From contig CATKXN010000014.1 in NCBI GenBank assembly GCA_949840605.1, positions 1 through 33,854 of the forward strand: a DNA stretch of 33,854 nt. The letters are read 5' to 3'. Numbering within the stretch: the first letter of the stretch is position 1; the number at the start of each line of letters is the position of its first letter. A model generated the notes under the pieces. That model saw only the letters and a list, made by a program, of their open reading frames with translations, was not told where the DNA came from and searched no databases. Made by a program: the position numbers and the translations under genes. Shown here piece after piece: positions 8,631-16,840 of this stretch. The DNA is from an uncultured Alistipes sp. (GTDB lineage: Bacteria > Bacteroidota > Bacteroidia > Bacteroidales > Rikenellaceae).

Positions 8631-10103
8631 TTAATAGAGCATATCCTGACGGGTTCCGGCGGCCTTGCGTTCGACGGCCTCCCCGCGGAACGGCACGGCG
8701 CTGCGTTCGATCAGCAGCATCGGTGCGTCCCACACCGGACATCCGGTGAGCTTCATGCGGCCTGCGTCGCGGCTGCCGTGGGGCAGCGGCAGGTCATAGA
8801 CGCGGCCCGTGACGACGTCCACGAGTACGGGATCTTTCAGCGAAAGCCCCTCGACGCTCATCTCGACCCGGTCCCAGGCCAGTTCGTCGTCCGGAATGCG
8901 GTCGGAGTACCAGTACATCACGCCTATAGGCTTGTCGCCGGCGTCCGAAAGTCCTACGAGAGCGATCTCACGGGCCGTATTGGCCTTGTATGCCGGACGT
9001 CCCGCCGGTTTCACCCCGCTGTGCAGCAGGTTGACCAGGTGCTGCATGGCATGGTACGACGGCCGTTTGTAGACCACCTGTTTCAGCAGGTTCGTGCGCA
9101 GCAGTCCGAACGACTGCTGCATATTGGGATACTGGTTGTCGGCGATGGCGAAGATCGACGAACGGATGCCCAGTGCGAAATCGTTGGCCAGCCGCCGTGC
9201 GACCCATTTGGCCTGGCTGTACTCGCTCCACTCGTGGTAGCGCAGCGCGTGGGCCCATTCGAGGATCGACGGACAGCCGCTCTCGCCCGAAAAGAGGCGG
9301 ATGCGCGGATCGTAGGAGGCCACGAGCCCGGCCAGCGCCTCGATGCCGGGCGTGGCGTCGTCGGGATTCTGGTAATAGGGATGGAAGCTCACATAGTCGA
9401 TAAGTCCCAGTTTGCCGCGCTCGCGGACGATGTCCAGCACCCGGCCCGTGAAGCCGAGGGGCATGCGCGAAAGCCCGAAACCGATGATGACCGCCTCGGG
9501 ATCGACCCTGCGGACGGCTTCGGCCGTGCGGATCAGCAGTTCGGCATAGGCCGCGGACTGGTCGGCGCCCCGGAGGTTGGGCTCGTTCCACACCTCCCAC
9601 TCGCCGACACGCCCCTTATAGCGGCGCGCCACGGCCGTCACATAGCGTTCCCAGGCCTGCAGCGTCTCCTCGTCGGTGAAAATGCGCGACCCGAGGCTCT
9701 TCTGGGCTCCGTACACCGGATTTCCGTAGGCGAGGCACATCCACGGACGGACGCCCTGTTCGACGAGTCCGTCGACCGCCTCGTCGAGCCACCCGAATTC
9801 GTATTTCCCCTTTTTCTGTTCGCAGCGGGCCCAACCGCTCTGAATGCGCGCGGCGCCCACGCCCAGCTCACCCACATAGGGTTTGTAGGCCGAAAAATCG
9901 GCATATTCGCGGTCGAGGCACTCGCACCCCACCGACCAGCGCGGATTGTCCAGTTCGCGCGCGGAAGCCGTCGCCAACACACCGATCTGCTCGAGTCCGG
10001 GGGAGACCGTCTGCAACTTTTTCCAGGTCAGCGACCAATGCTGTGCAGGGGCAGCCGATGCGAGCAGAAGGCCAAAAAGGCTGAGAAAGAAAGTTTTTTT
10101 CAT
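8631..10103 (-). CDS. Secreted glycoside hydrolase, clan GH-A (GH39/GH5-like)
   Basis: A 490-residue protein with a Sec signal peptide (MKKTFFLSLFGLLLASAAPAQ), so it acts in the periplasm or on the surface. The (beta/alpha)8 barrel shows a typical clan-A pair: acid/base Glu174 in WEVWNEPN and nucleophile Glu274 in LFSGESGCPS, 100 residues apart. Other barrel features are GELGVGAARIQSGWARCEQ (strand 2) and VSFHPYYQNP. A beta-sandwich-like tail follows residue 400 (DPVLVDVVTGRVYDLPLP). This supports a retaining exo-glycosidase, but the family (GH39-like, GH5-like or an unclassified clan-A group) cannot be fixed by eye. It is the first gene of the operon, 101 bp from the -7 box on the minus strand. 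A TTG six bases upstream is in frame, but the ATG at 10103 gives the better signal peptide. Confidence 0.82.
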   Translation of the reverse strand: MKKTFFLSLFGLLLASAAPAQHWSLTWKKLQTVSPGLEQIGVLATASARELDNPRWSVGCECLDREYADFSAYKPYVGELGVGAARIQSGWARCEQKKGKYEFGWLDEAVDGLVEQGVRPWMCLAYGNPVYGAQKSLGSRIFTDEETLQAWERYVTAVARRYKGRVGEWEVWNEPNLRGADQSAAYAELLIRTAEAVRRVDPEAVIIGFGLSRMPLGFTGRVLDIVRERGKLGLIDYVSFHPYYQNPDDATPGIEALAGLVASYDPRIRLFSGESGCPSILEWAHALRYHEWSEYSQAKWVARRLANDFALGIRSSIFAIADNQYPNMQQSFGLLRTNLLKQVVYKRPSYHAMQHLVNLLHSGVKPAGRPAYKANTAREIALVGLSDAGDKPIGVMYWYSDRIPDDELAWDRVEMSVEGLSLKDPVLVDVVTGRVYDLPLPHGSRDAGRMKLTGCPVWDAPMLLIERSAVPFRGEAVERKAAGTRQDMLY

Positions 10104-10131
10104 TTTCAAAAGTGGTTAGCGGTTTTTTTCA

Positions 10132-10139
10132 TATATTTG
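10132..10139 (+). promoter_or_regulatory. -7 box TATATTTG for the GntR-type regulator
   Basis: Exact match to TAnnTTTG on the plus strand, 112 bp before the chosen ATG. No TTG lies at the usual -33 distance. It fires towards the opposing promoter at 10204-10233, so the two transcripts would overlap by about 60 nt. Confidence 0.45.
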
Positions 10140-10144
10140 TAACA

Positions 10145-10204
10145 CACAACATAAAAGTTGTGAGGTGTGGTACTTGTTCTGATTGGTGTTGTGTAGTGTG
10201 GTGC
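10145..10204. promoter_or_regulatory. Cluster of GTTGTG half-sites, probable operator of the GntR/LacI-type regulator
   Basis: CACAAC at 10145-10150 and GTTGTG at 10157-10162 form a 6-bp inverted repeat around ATAAAA. GTTGTGAGGTGTGGTAC (10157-10173) recurs as GTTGTGTAGTGTGGTGC (10188-10204), 14 of 17 bases identical and 31 bp apart, which is about three helical turns. The cluster lies between two face-to-face promoters and touches the -7 box of the catabolic operon. Assignment to the adjacent regulator is inference. Confidence 0.5.
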
Positions 10205-10233
10205 AAATATACACAAAAAATCAAACAAACCAA
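10204..10233 (-). promoter_or_regulatory. Bacteroidetes-type promoter of the catabolic operon (TTG-N19-TATATTTG)
   Basis: On the minus strand TATATTTG occupies 10211-10204 and TTG occupies 10233-10231, a 19-base spacing that fits the primary sigma consensus of Bacteroidetes. The start of the hydrolase gene is 100 bp downstream. Confidence 0.6.
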
Positions 10234-10251
10234 CAATTATTTCACTTTTTA

Positions 10252-11295
10252 ATGACAGACATGCCGGAAAAGATTAAAATAGACCATGAAAGCCAAATCC
10301 CGGTTTACAAACAGATCGTGGGGCAGGTGGAAGAACTGGTGCGCAGCGGCGAGTATGCCGAAGGATGCCTGCTGCCGTCGATGAACGAACTCTCGGCCAT
10401 GCTCGACATCTCGAAGGAGACCGTCAAAAAGGCCTATTCCATCCTCCGGAACAAGGGCTTTATCGACGCCAGGCAGGGCAAGGGATTCTATGTTTCGGCA
10501 GCCGGGGTAGCGAAAAAAATGAGCGTTCTCGTGCTGTTCGACAAGCTGAGCAACTACAAGCAGGTGCTTTTCAACTCGTTCGCCGAAGAGATCGGCGACG
10601 CGGCCGAAATCACCATCCGCCTCCACAACCAGAACGTCGACCTGCTGGAATACTACGTCGAGGAGAACCTCGACCTGTTCGACTACTACGTCATCACGCC
10701 CCACTTCCCGCTCGACCCCGCGACGCAGAAACGGGTGCTGAAGATACTCACGCGCATCCCCAACCGCAAACTCATCCAGGTCGACCACTGGATGAAGGAG
10801 CTTCCGGGAAACTACGGCGCCGTCTACCAGGACTTCACCGTCGACGCCTACGAAGGACTCGGATACGGGCTCAAGAAACTCAGGAGCTATTCGAAACTCA
10901 ACGTCGTGACACTTCCCTCGAGCCTCTATTACGCTTCGGTGGGCGAGGCCGTGGCGCGTTTCTGCCGCGACAACGAAATCGACGTGGAGTTCCACACGGA
11001 GATCACCCCCGAAATCATCCGCGGGAAGGAGGTCTACCTGATCCTCAACAGCCAGTACGACCTGGGACTGATCGAACTGGTGCGCCGGGCCCGTGAACTG
11101 AACTACCGCGTGGGCCGCGACATCAGCATCATCTCCTATAACGAGTCGCCGATCAACGAGATCATCCTCAACGGCCTGACGACCATCTCGACCGACTTCC
11201 GGCAGATGGGCGTGCTGGTGGCCCGGATGATCCTCGAAAAATCGCTCTCCAAGGTCAAGTGCGACTTCCAGATGATCCGCCGCAACACCTTTTAG
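10252..11295 (+). CDS. GntR-family regulator with LacI-type periplasmic-binding-like sensor domain
   Basis: A 347-residue DNA-binding regulator. Residues about 5-75 are a GntR winged helix (IPVYKQIVGQVEELVRSGEY; LLPSMNELSAMLDISKETVKKAYSIL; IDARQGKGFYV). From about residue 90 a LacI/PBP-type ligand domain follows (MSVLVLFDKL; YYVITPHF; GRDISIISYNESPINEI; GLTTISTDFRQMGVLVARMIL). This architecture is that of the Bacteroides fucose regulator FucR, as I recall it. It probably binds a sugar from the divergent operon and controls that operon and itself. The frame is open further upstream (ATG at 10183), but that extension crosses the promoter region and encodes an unlikely leader. ATG at 10252 or 10261 fits the GntR domain. 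The acyltransferase gene follows 11 bp downstream. Confidence 0.9.
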   Translation: MTDMPEKIKIDHESQIPVYKQIVGQVEELVRSGEYAEGCLLPSMNELSAMLDISKETVKKAYSILRNKGFIDARQGKGFYVSAAGVAKKMSVLVLFDKLSNYKQVLFNSFAEEIGDAAEITIRLHNQNVDLLEYYVEENLDLFDYYVITPHFPLDPATQKRVLKILTRIPNRKLIQVDHWMKELPGNYGAVYQDFTVDAYEGLGYGLKKLRSYSKLNVVTLPSSLYYASVGEAVARFCRDNEIDVEFHTEITPEIIRGKEVYLILNSQYDLGLIELVRRARELNYRVGRDISIISYNESPINEIILNGLTTISTDFRQMGVLVARMILEKSLSKVKCDFQMIRRNTF

Positions 11296-11306
11296 ACGCA
11301 ACGTCG

Positions 11307-12461
11307 ATGAAGAACCGGCTCCCCGACCTCCACGTCCCGGCACGCGAACGCATCGGCTGGGTGGACCTCCTGCGTGTGACCGCCTGCTTTCTGGTGGTCT
11401 TTTCCCACAGCTGCGACCCCTTCGTCGCCGTGTTCGACAGCGACCGCGCGACCTTTCTGCAAGGGGCGCTGGCCGGCAGTCTCGTGCGGGCCTGCGTGCC
11501 GCTCTTCGTGATGATGTCGGGCGTGCTGCTGCTGCCCGTGCGGACCGACGCCGGGAGTTTCTACCGCCGGCGCATCGGCCGCATCCTCACGGCGCTCATC
11601 TTCTGGTCGCTGGCGCTGCCCGTACTCTATTACCTCTACATGCGATGCGTCGGCACGGCCAGTCCGTCGATCGACCCCGCGCTGTTCACCGGGGAAGCCA
11701 CGCTCCGCAAGATGTGGACCTTCGTTTTCAACTTCACCTACGACACCACCCCGCTCTGGTACCTCTACATGCTCCTGGGGCTCTATTTCATCCTGCCGAT
11801 CCTGAGCGCGTGGCTCGAACGGGCCTCGCGGCGCGACCTGCGGATCGTGCTCGGCATCTGGGGAGTGACGCTGCTGCTGCCCTACGCGAAGATGCTCGCC
11901 CCGGCGCTGGGCTACGCCGGCAACTACGGCAACATGGGCCTCTTCGGCGTCTGCGACTGGAACGAATTCGGGACCTTCCACTACGTTTCGGGCTTCGCGG
12001 GCTACCTCGTACTGGCCTTCTACCTCGTGAAATTCCCGCCCGCGTGGAGCTGGCGCAAAACGCTGGGCATCTGCATCCCGGCTTTCCTCGTCGGCTACCT
12101 CATAACGGGAGCGGGCTACGTGATGATGCAGCGGGCGTTCCCGGGCAACTACGCCTACCTGGAGATCGTCTGGTATTTCGCCGGCATCAACGTCTTCCTG
12201 ATGACCGCCCCGGTCTTCATCCTCGTGCAGAAAGCCGCCGCACGGCCCCGCGCATGGCTTTCGCGGCTGGCGGGCGCCACGTTCGGCATCTACCTCTGTC
12301 ACTTCATCTTCGTGCAGGCGGGTTACGACCTCGTGCAGCGGATTCCGGGCCTCCCGGCGCTGGTGCGCATCGCGCTGATCGCCTGCGGAGCCTTCGCGGC
12401 GAGCTGGCTCACGGTATGGCTCATGCAGCGCTGGCGCGTGACCCGGCGGTTCGTGGAATGA
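11307..12461 (+). CDS. Acyltransferase-3 family integral membrane protein
   Basis: A 384-residue inner-membrane protein with about ten hydrophobic helices. The family signature sits at the start: RIGWVDLLRVTACFLVVFSHSCDPF, with His in the VFSHS motif near residue 36, then the Arg-rich FYRRRIGRIL and the WYLYMLLGLYFILPIL segment. Acyltransferase-3 proteins transfer acetyl or other acyl groups to sugars in surface polysaccharides or glycolipids. It starts 11 bp after the regulator stop and shares its transcript. That pairing is odd, since no other glycan-modification gene is nearby. It ends at a bidirectional terminator. The acceptor is unknown. Confidence 0.85.
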   Translation: MKNRLPDLHVPARERIGWVDLLRVTACFLVVFSHSCDPFVAVFDSDRATFLQGALAGSLVRACVPLFVMMSGVLLLPVRTDAGSFYRRRIGRILTALIFWSLALPVLYYLYMRCVGTASPSIDPALFTGEATLRKMWTFVFNFTYDTTPLWYLYMLLGLYFILPILSAWLERASRRDLRIVLGIWGVTLLLPYAKMLAPALGYAGNYGNMGLFGVCDWNEFGTFHYVSGFAGYLVLAFYLVKFPPAWSWRKTLGICIPAFLVGYLITGAGYVMMQRAFPGNYAYLEIVWYFAGINVFLMTAPVFILVQKAAARPRAWLSRLAGATFGIYLCHFIFVQAGYDLVQRIPGLPALVRIALIACGAFAASWLTVWLMQRWRVTRRFVE

Positions 12462-12470
12462 CCGAACACG

Positions 12471-12500
12471 AAAAAGCCCCGCCGTCAGGCGAGGCTTTTT
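12471..12500. terminator. Bidirectional intrinsic terminator between convergent genes
   Basis: AAAAAGCC pairs with GGCTTTTT around an inner CGCC/GGCG stem with a GTCA loop and one mismatch. A T run follows on both strands. It ends the acyltransferase transcript and, in reverse, the efflux operon, whose last stop codon begins at 12503. Confidence 0.85.
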
Positions 12501-13790
12501 TCACCGGCCCGTCACACGCATGTACCGGGCCAGCGAGGTGCGGTAGGCGGCGCATGCCGCGGTGAAATCGTTGCGGCTCCGGGTGTAGAGCGTCTCGGCG
12601 TCGAGCAGGTCGGTCAGCGGAGCCGTTCCGGCCCGGTAGAAATTCCGGTTCTGCCGCAGGTTCTCGGCGGCCGAGGCCACGGAACGCCGCATGAGTTCGA
12701 TCTGCGCATAGGCCTCCACCACTTCGCTCCACGTCCGCTCGATCTCCACGGCGAGCATCTCCCGGGCCTGCTGCCGGTCGTTCTCGGCCTGCTGCTCGCG
12801 GATGCGTGCCTTTTTCAGCGCATGGGCGCCGCCCCACCAGTCGGAGATCGGCACCGAGACCTGCGCGAAGATCAGCCCGTCGTCCACGTCCTTGTCCGTG
12901 ACATTATAATAGAGGTACCCGGCCCCCACGCCCACCGTCGGCAGACGTTTGCCGCGTTCCAGGCGCTTCTGGTACTTCTGCGCCTCGACGTTTTTCTCGG
13001 CCAGCAGGTATTCGGCCCGGCGGTCGAGCGCCTCCTCGACCGGACCATAGTAGGCGGCGGGAGCCTCCGGTTCGCCGAACGCGGCATTCGCCACGTCGAA
13101 TCCGCGCCAATCGACGCCGATATGCTGGGCCAGCAGCATTTTCGACACCTTCAGTCCGTTTTCGACCTTCAGGCGGTTCGACGCGATCTCCTGCTGCCGC
13201 AGCTCCACGCGCAGCAGGTCGTTCGAGGTCACGAGACCCGCCCGGACCGAAAGTTCGACCTGCCGCCGGATCTCCTCCAGCTGCCGTTCCACGGCCCCGA
13301 TGGTCGAGAGGTTGTCGCGCAGCGAGACGACCTGCCAATAGTAAGCGTCGGTCTGTTCGCGGACCTCGGCCTCAGTCTTCCGCAGCTGCAGCCGCCCGAC
13401 CTCCTCGCCCAGCCGGGCGAGCTTGTTGCCGTTGACGATCTTCAGCCCCGCAAAGACGGGCTGCACGGCGGTGATGCCGCCCACAAGGCCCCGCTTGACC
13501 ATCGACAGCGGCAGGTTCATCGTCCCCAGCTGCGGAACGGTCATGCCGAAGTCGGCCTGCACCAACCCGTGCTGGGCCTGGAATACGCCTCCCGTGGCCG
13601 AAATCTGCGGAAAATAGTTGGTGAACGCCTCGCGGCGGGTCTGGAGAGCTGCTTCGAGGTCGAAACGGCAGTTCTGCAAAGTCCGGTTGTGTTCGAGGGC
13701 CGCGGCGCGACATTCGTCGAGCGTAAGGGTCCGGGCTCCCGCCGGAAGCGCGAAAGCCGCAGAGAGCAGATAGATGAACGTCTTTTTCAT
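12501..13790 (-). CDS. TolC-like outer membrane efflux channel
   Basis: A 429-residue outer-membrane factor with signal peptide MKKTFIYLLSAAFALPAGA. Two OEP repeats are visible: LTLDECRAAALEHNRTLQNCRFDLEAA near residue 20, and the second repeat from about 250 (EEALDRRAEYLLAEKNVEAQKYQ; RLPTVGVGAGYLYYN). Long amphipathic helices rich in Ala, Glu and Arg match the periplasmic tunnel, and LDAETLYTRSRNDFTAACAAY is the classic C-terminal helix. Its ATG shares one base with the TGA of the pump gene (TGATG), so the two are translationally coupled. It forms the exit duct of the RND pump. Substrates are not predictable. Confidence 0.92.
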   Translation of the reverse strand: MKKTFIYLLSAAFALPAGARTLTLDECRAAALEHNRTLQNCRFDLEAALQTRREAFTNYFPQISATGGVFQAQHGLVQADFGMTVPQLGTMNLPLSMVKRGLVGGITAVQPVFAGLKIVNGNKLARLGEEVGRLQLRKTEAEVREQTDAYYWQVVSLRDNLSTIGAVERQLEEIRRQVELSVRAGLVTSNDLLRVELRQQEIASNRLKVENGLKVSKMLLAQHIGVDWRGFDVANAAFGEPEAPAAYYGPVEEALDRRAEYLLAEKNVEAQKYQKRLERGKRLPTVGVGAGYLYYNVTDKDVDDGLIFAQVSVPISDWWGGAHALKKARIREQQAENDRQQAREMLAVEIERTWSEVVEAYAQIELMRRSVASAAENLRQNRNFYRAGTAPLTDLLDAETLYTRSRNDFTAACAAYRTSLARYMRVTGR

Positions 13791-16700
13791 CACTTGTAGA
13801 TTTTCGAATAGAGAACCGGAAGGATCGTCACCACGAGGATCAGCGAACCGATGCCCCCGGCGAAGATCGTGAGGCCCACCGGGGCCCAGAAGGTACTGCC
13901 GCCCAGCATCATCGGCACGACGCCCACGGCCGTGGTGGCCGTCGTGAGGAAGATCGGGACCATGCGGCGCTTGCCGGCGTCGTAGGCGGCCAGGCGGGCC
14001 GACCAACGGCACACCTTGCGCTTGTCCTCGGCGTGCTGGTACATCAGGATCACGTTGCGGACGATCATGCCCAGCAGGGTGATGAATCCCAGCACCGAGG
14101 TGAGCCCGATGGTGAAGTCGGCGATCCACAGCCCGACCATCGCCCCGAACAGGCACAGCGACATGGCGGCCATGATGACCAGCGTGATGCCGAACTTGCG
14201 GAAGTTCACGAGTATGAAGAAGAAGATGATGACCAGCGAGATGGCCAGTCCCTGCGCGATGGGCGGCAGGGTTTCGGCGTCGAACTCGCGGGCGCCGCCC
14301 AATTCGGTCTCCACGCCTGCCGGAAGCGCGATCTCGTTTTTCAGCGCCTCGTCGATCCGCGAAGTCATCCGCATCGCGTTGACGCCGCGTTTGAGGTCCG
14401 CCGAAACGGTGATGCAGCGCATGCCGTTGCGGTGTACGATCTTCGACTGGCTCCACACGGGCTCCACGCAGGCAACCTGCCGCAGGGGTACGCTCACCCC
14501 CGGTACGGGCGAAGAGAGGTAGGTGTCGCCGATGTCGGCCAGCGACCGTTCGCCCTGCCGCGCATCGTTCTTCAGCACGACGGGCAGTTTGTAGTCGCCC
14601 TCCCAGACCGCCCCCACGGGCACGTCCCCGGCGGCCAGCGCCAGGTTGACGGCCGCCAGCGTCCGCGTGATGCCCAGCTGGGGCGCCGTGACGGGATCGA
14701 GCCGCACGTCGACGATCGCGCGCGGGTCCTCGTAGTCGGAATGCACCCACACCAGTTCGGGCATCCGCCGCATGCGGGCCATCAGCCCGTCGGCCGCGGT
14801 GCGCAGCGAGTCGATGTCGCTGCCGTAGAAGCGGAATTCGAGCGAGGGAACGTTCTGGTAGTCGAGTTGTTTGAACTTGACGTAGGCTTCGGGAAAACGC
14901 TCGGCCCAGGCGTCGGCGTACTCGTCGAGAATGGCCTCCGTATCGCCGACCGACGCGGTGTTGACGATGAACTGCGCGTAGTTCTTGCCCGCGATCTGCG
15001 GGGCGTAGCTCATCTGGAAGCGCGGCGACGAACACCCCACGAACGAGGTGACCGACTTCACCCGTTCGTCGGCATGCAGCACCCGGCAGACCGAGTCGGC
15101 GACGGCCGCCGTGCGTTCCAGGGGCGTATCGGGACGCAGGTAAATTTCCACGGCGAACTGGTCGCGGTCGGCGAACGGCACCATGCGGAATTTGAGCTGC
15201 GTGACGATCAGCAGCGACACGATCACCGAAGCGATGCCCGCCGAGATCGTGAGCCAGCCGTGGCGGAAAGTCCACGCCAGCACCCGGCGGTAGCGGTCGT
15301 GCACCCGGTCGGTAAAGGATTTGCGGCCCTCCCTGCGCGGCTGCACCCGGGGGATGATGAGTATTTCGAGGAACGGGATGACCAGCACGGCCAGCAGCAG
15401 CGAAACCATCAGGTTGATGGTGACGGTCCACGGGAAGAAGGTCAGGAAGTCGCGGAACATGCCCTTCATCGTGAAGAGGATCGGGTAGAAGATCATGCAG
15501 ATGCAGACCGTGGCCAGCAGCAGCGAGGGGAAGAACTCCCGGGCGCTCTCCACGGCGGCATACCAGCGCGAATGGCCCCGCCCGAGGTAGTCGAGATAGC
15601 CGTCGATCACCACGATCGAATTGTCGACGATCATCCCGAGCACGACGACCAGCGCGGCCAGCGTCACCGTATTGAGCGGGATGCCGCACAGGTACATGAC
15701 GCCAACGGAGATGAACGTGGAGAGCGGGATGGTGATGGCCGCGACGACGGCCGACCGCAGCGGGAAGAGCAGCATCATCACAGCGATGATGATGGCCATG
15801 GCGACGAACAGGTCGCGGAGGAACCCGCGCACGGAGTCCCCGACGACCTTGGCCTGATCGGCGATGCGCTGCACCCGGACATCGGCGGGCAGCTCCTCCT
15901 CGATGAAGGCGTGCAGCACTTCGTCCACCTCCCGGCCGTACTCCACGATGTTGAACCCGGCGCGCATCTCCATCGACAGCAGCACGCAGCGATGGCCGTT
16001 GTTGCGGACGTAGCTGTCCGGATCGTCGTATTCGCGGACGACGCGCGCCACATCCTTCACGCGCAGCACGTGGCCCTCGGGATCGCTCCAGACGATCTGC
16101 TCGGCGACCTCCCGCTCCCCGGCCAGCGCGGGCGCGACGTGGATCGGCGTTTCGGTCTCGGCGCTGCTCACCGTGCCGCCCAGCGGAGTGAACCCCTGCG
16201 AGGCCAGCGCCGCGGAGATCACCTTCTCGCCGATGCCGTAGGCCGCCAGCCGTTCGCGGTCGACATAGACCGAGATCTGCTCCGCCTGCACGCCGTAGGG
16301 ACGCAGGTTCGAAACCGACTCGATGCGCCGCAGGCGGTCGCTCAGGTCGTCCATATAGCCTTTCAGCTCGCGGTAGGAGCGCGTATCCGATTCGAGGGTG
16401 ACGAGCAGCGCCGAGGTGTCGCCGAAATCGTCGTTCACGACGAGCGCCGCAACGCCCGAGGGCAGCTGCATCTTGAACGACGCCAGTCCGTGCTTGATCT
16501 TCGACCAGACCTCGTCCTTGTCGTTCACATTGTCCTCCAGCTCGACCATCACATAGCACATGCCGTTCTGCGAAGTGGAGGTGGTCTTCGGACGCTTCAC
16601 CTCCTTGTAGGTCATCAGGAACTGCTCGAGCGGTCCGGCCAGCTGCTCCTCGACCTCCTCGCTCGTGGCGCCCGGATAGACGCCCACGACGACGCCCTGC

Positions 16701-16840
16701 CGGATCGTATATTCGGGAAACTCCTGTTTAGGAATGCGCACCAGCCCGTAGATGCCGAACACGAAAAGGCATCCGACGAGCAGGAAGGTGATGCGGAAAT
16801 TGCGCATCGACCAGGCGATCACGTTGTTCGAACTGCTCAT
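13790..16840 (-). CDS. RND family efflux pump, inner membrane subunit
   Basis: A 1016-residue AcrB/MexB/CzcA-type proton-driven transporter with two sets of transmembrane segments and two large periplasmic loops. TM1 is FLLVGCLFVFGIYGLVRIP, followed by the porter domain with PGATSEEVEEQ. TM4 carries GMIVDNSIVVID; Asp406 aligns with AcrB Asp407, but the next residue is Asn407 instead of the second Asp. TM10 reads LLGMIVRNVILMYQH, with Arg where AcrB has Lys940. The pump type is therefore a divergent hydrophobe/amphiphile exporter, and a heavy-metal pump is less likely because the DxxxD...E metal signature is not evident. It overlaps the adaptor gene by 4 bp and the TolC gene by 1 bp. Confidence 0.93.
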   Translation of the reverse strand: MSSSNNVIAWSMRNFRITFLLVGCLFVFGIYGLVRIPKQEFPEYTIRQGVVVGVYPGATSEEVEEQLAGPLEQFLMTYKEVKRPKTTSTSQNGMCYVMVELEDNVNDKDEVWSKIKHGLASFKMQLPSGVAALVVNDDFGDTSALLVTLESDTRSYRELKGYMDDLSDRLRRIESVSNLRPYGVQAEQISVYVDRERLAAYGIGEKVISAALASQGFTPLGGTVSSAETETPIHVAPALAGEREVAEQIVWSDPEGHVLRVKDVARVVREYDDPDSYVRNNGHRCVLLSMEMRAGFNIVEYGREVDEVLHAFIEEELPADVRVQRIADQAKVVGDSVRGFLRDLFVAMAIIIAVMMLLFPLRSAVVAAITIPLSTFISVGVMYLCGIPLNTVTLAALVVVLGMIVDNSIVVIDGYLDYLGRGHSRWYAAVESAREFFPSLLLATVCICMIFYPILFTMKGMFRDFLTFFPWTVTINLMVSLLLAVLVIPFLEILIIPRVQPRREGRKSFTDRVHDRYRRVLAWTFRHGWLTISAGIASVIVSLLIVTQLKFRMVPFADRDQFAVEIYLRPDTPLERTAAVADSVCRVLHADERVKSVTSFVGCSSPRFQMSYAPQIAGKNYAQFIVNTASVGDTEAILDEYADAWAERFPEAYVKFKQLDYQNVPSLEFRFYGSDIDSLRTAADGLMARMRRMPELVWVHSDYEDPRAIVDVRLDPVTAPQLGITRTLAAVNLALAAGDVPVGAVWEGDYKLPVVLKNDARQGERSLADIGDTYLSSPVPGVSVPLRQVACVEPVWSQSKIVHRNGMRCITVSADLKRGVNAMRMTSRIDEALKNEIALPAGVETELGGAREFDAETLPPIAQGLAISLVIIFFFILVNFRKFGITLVIMAAMSLCLFGAMVGLWIADFTIGLTSVLGFITLLGMIVRNVILMYQHAEDKRKVCRWSARLAAYDAGKRRMVPIFLTTATTAVGVVPMMLGGSTFWAPVGLTIFAGGIGSLILVVTILPVLYSKIYK

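Noticed and set aside
10183..10251. Earlier ATG for the GntR-type regulator
   Set aside because: It would put the opposing promoter and operator repeats inside the gene and add a non-conserved leader before the GntR domain.
12501..16559. A continuous minus-strand reading frame of 1352 codons that looks like a fusion ending in TolC
   Set aside because: Its first two thirds are Arg/Ala/Gly-rich shadow of the RND pump gene in another frame; TolC starts at its own ATG at 13790 with a signal peptide.
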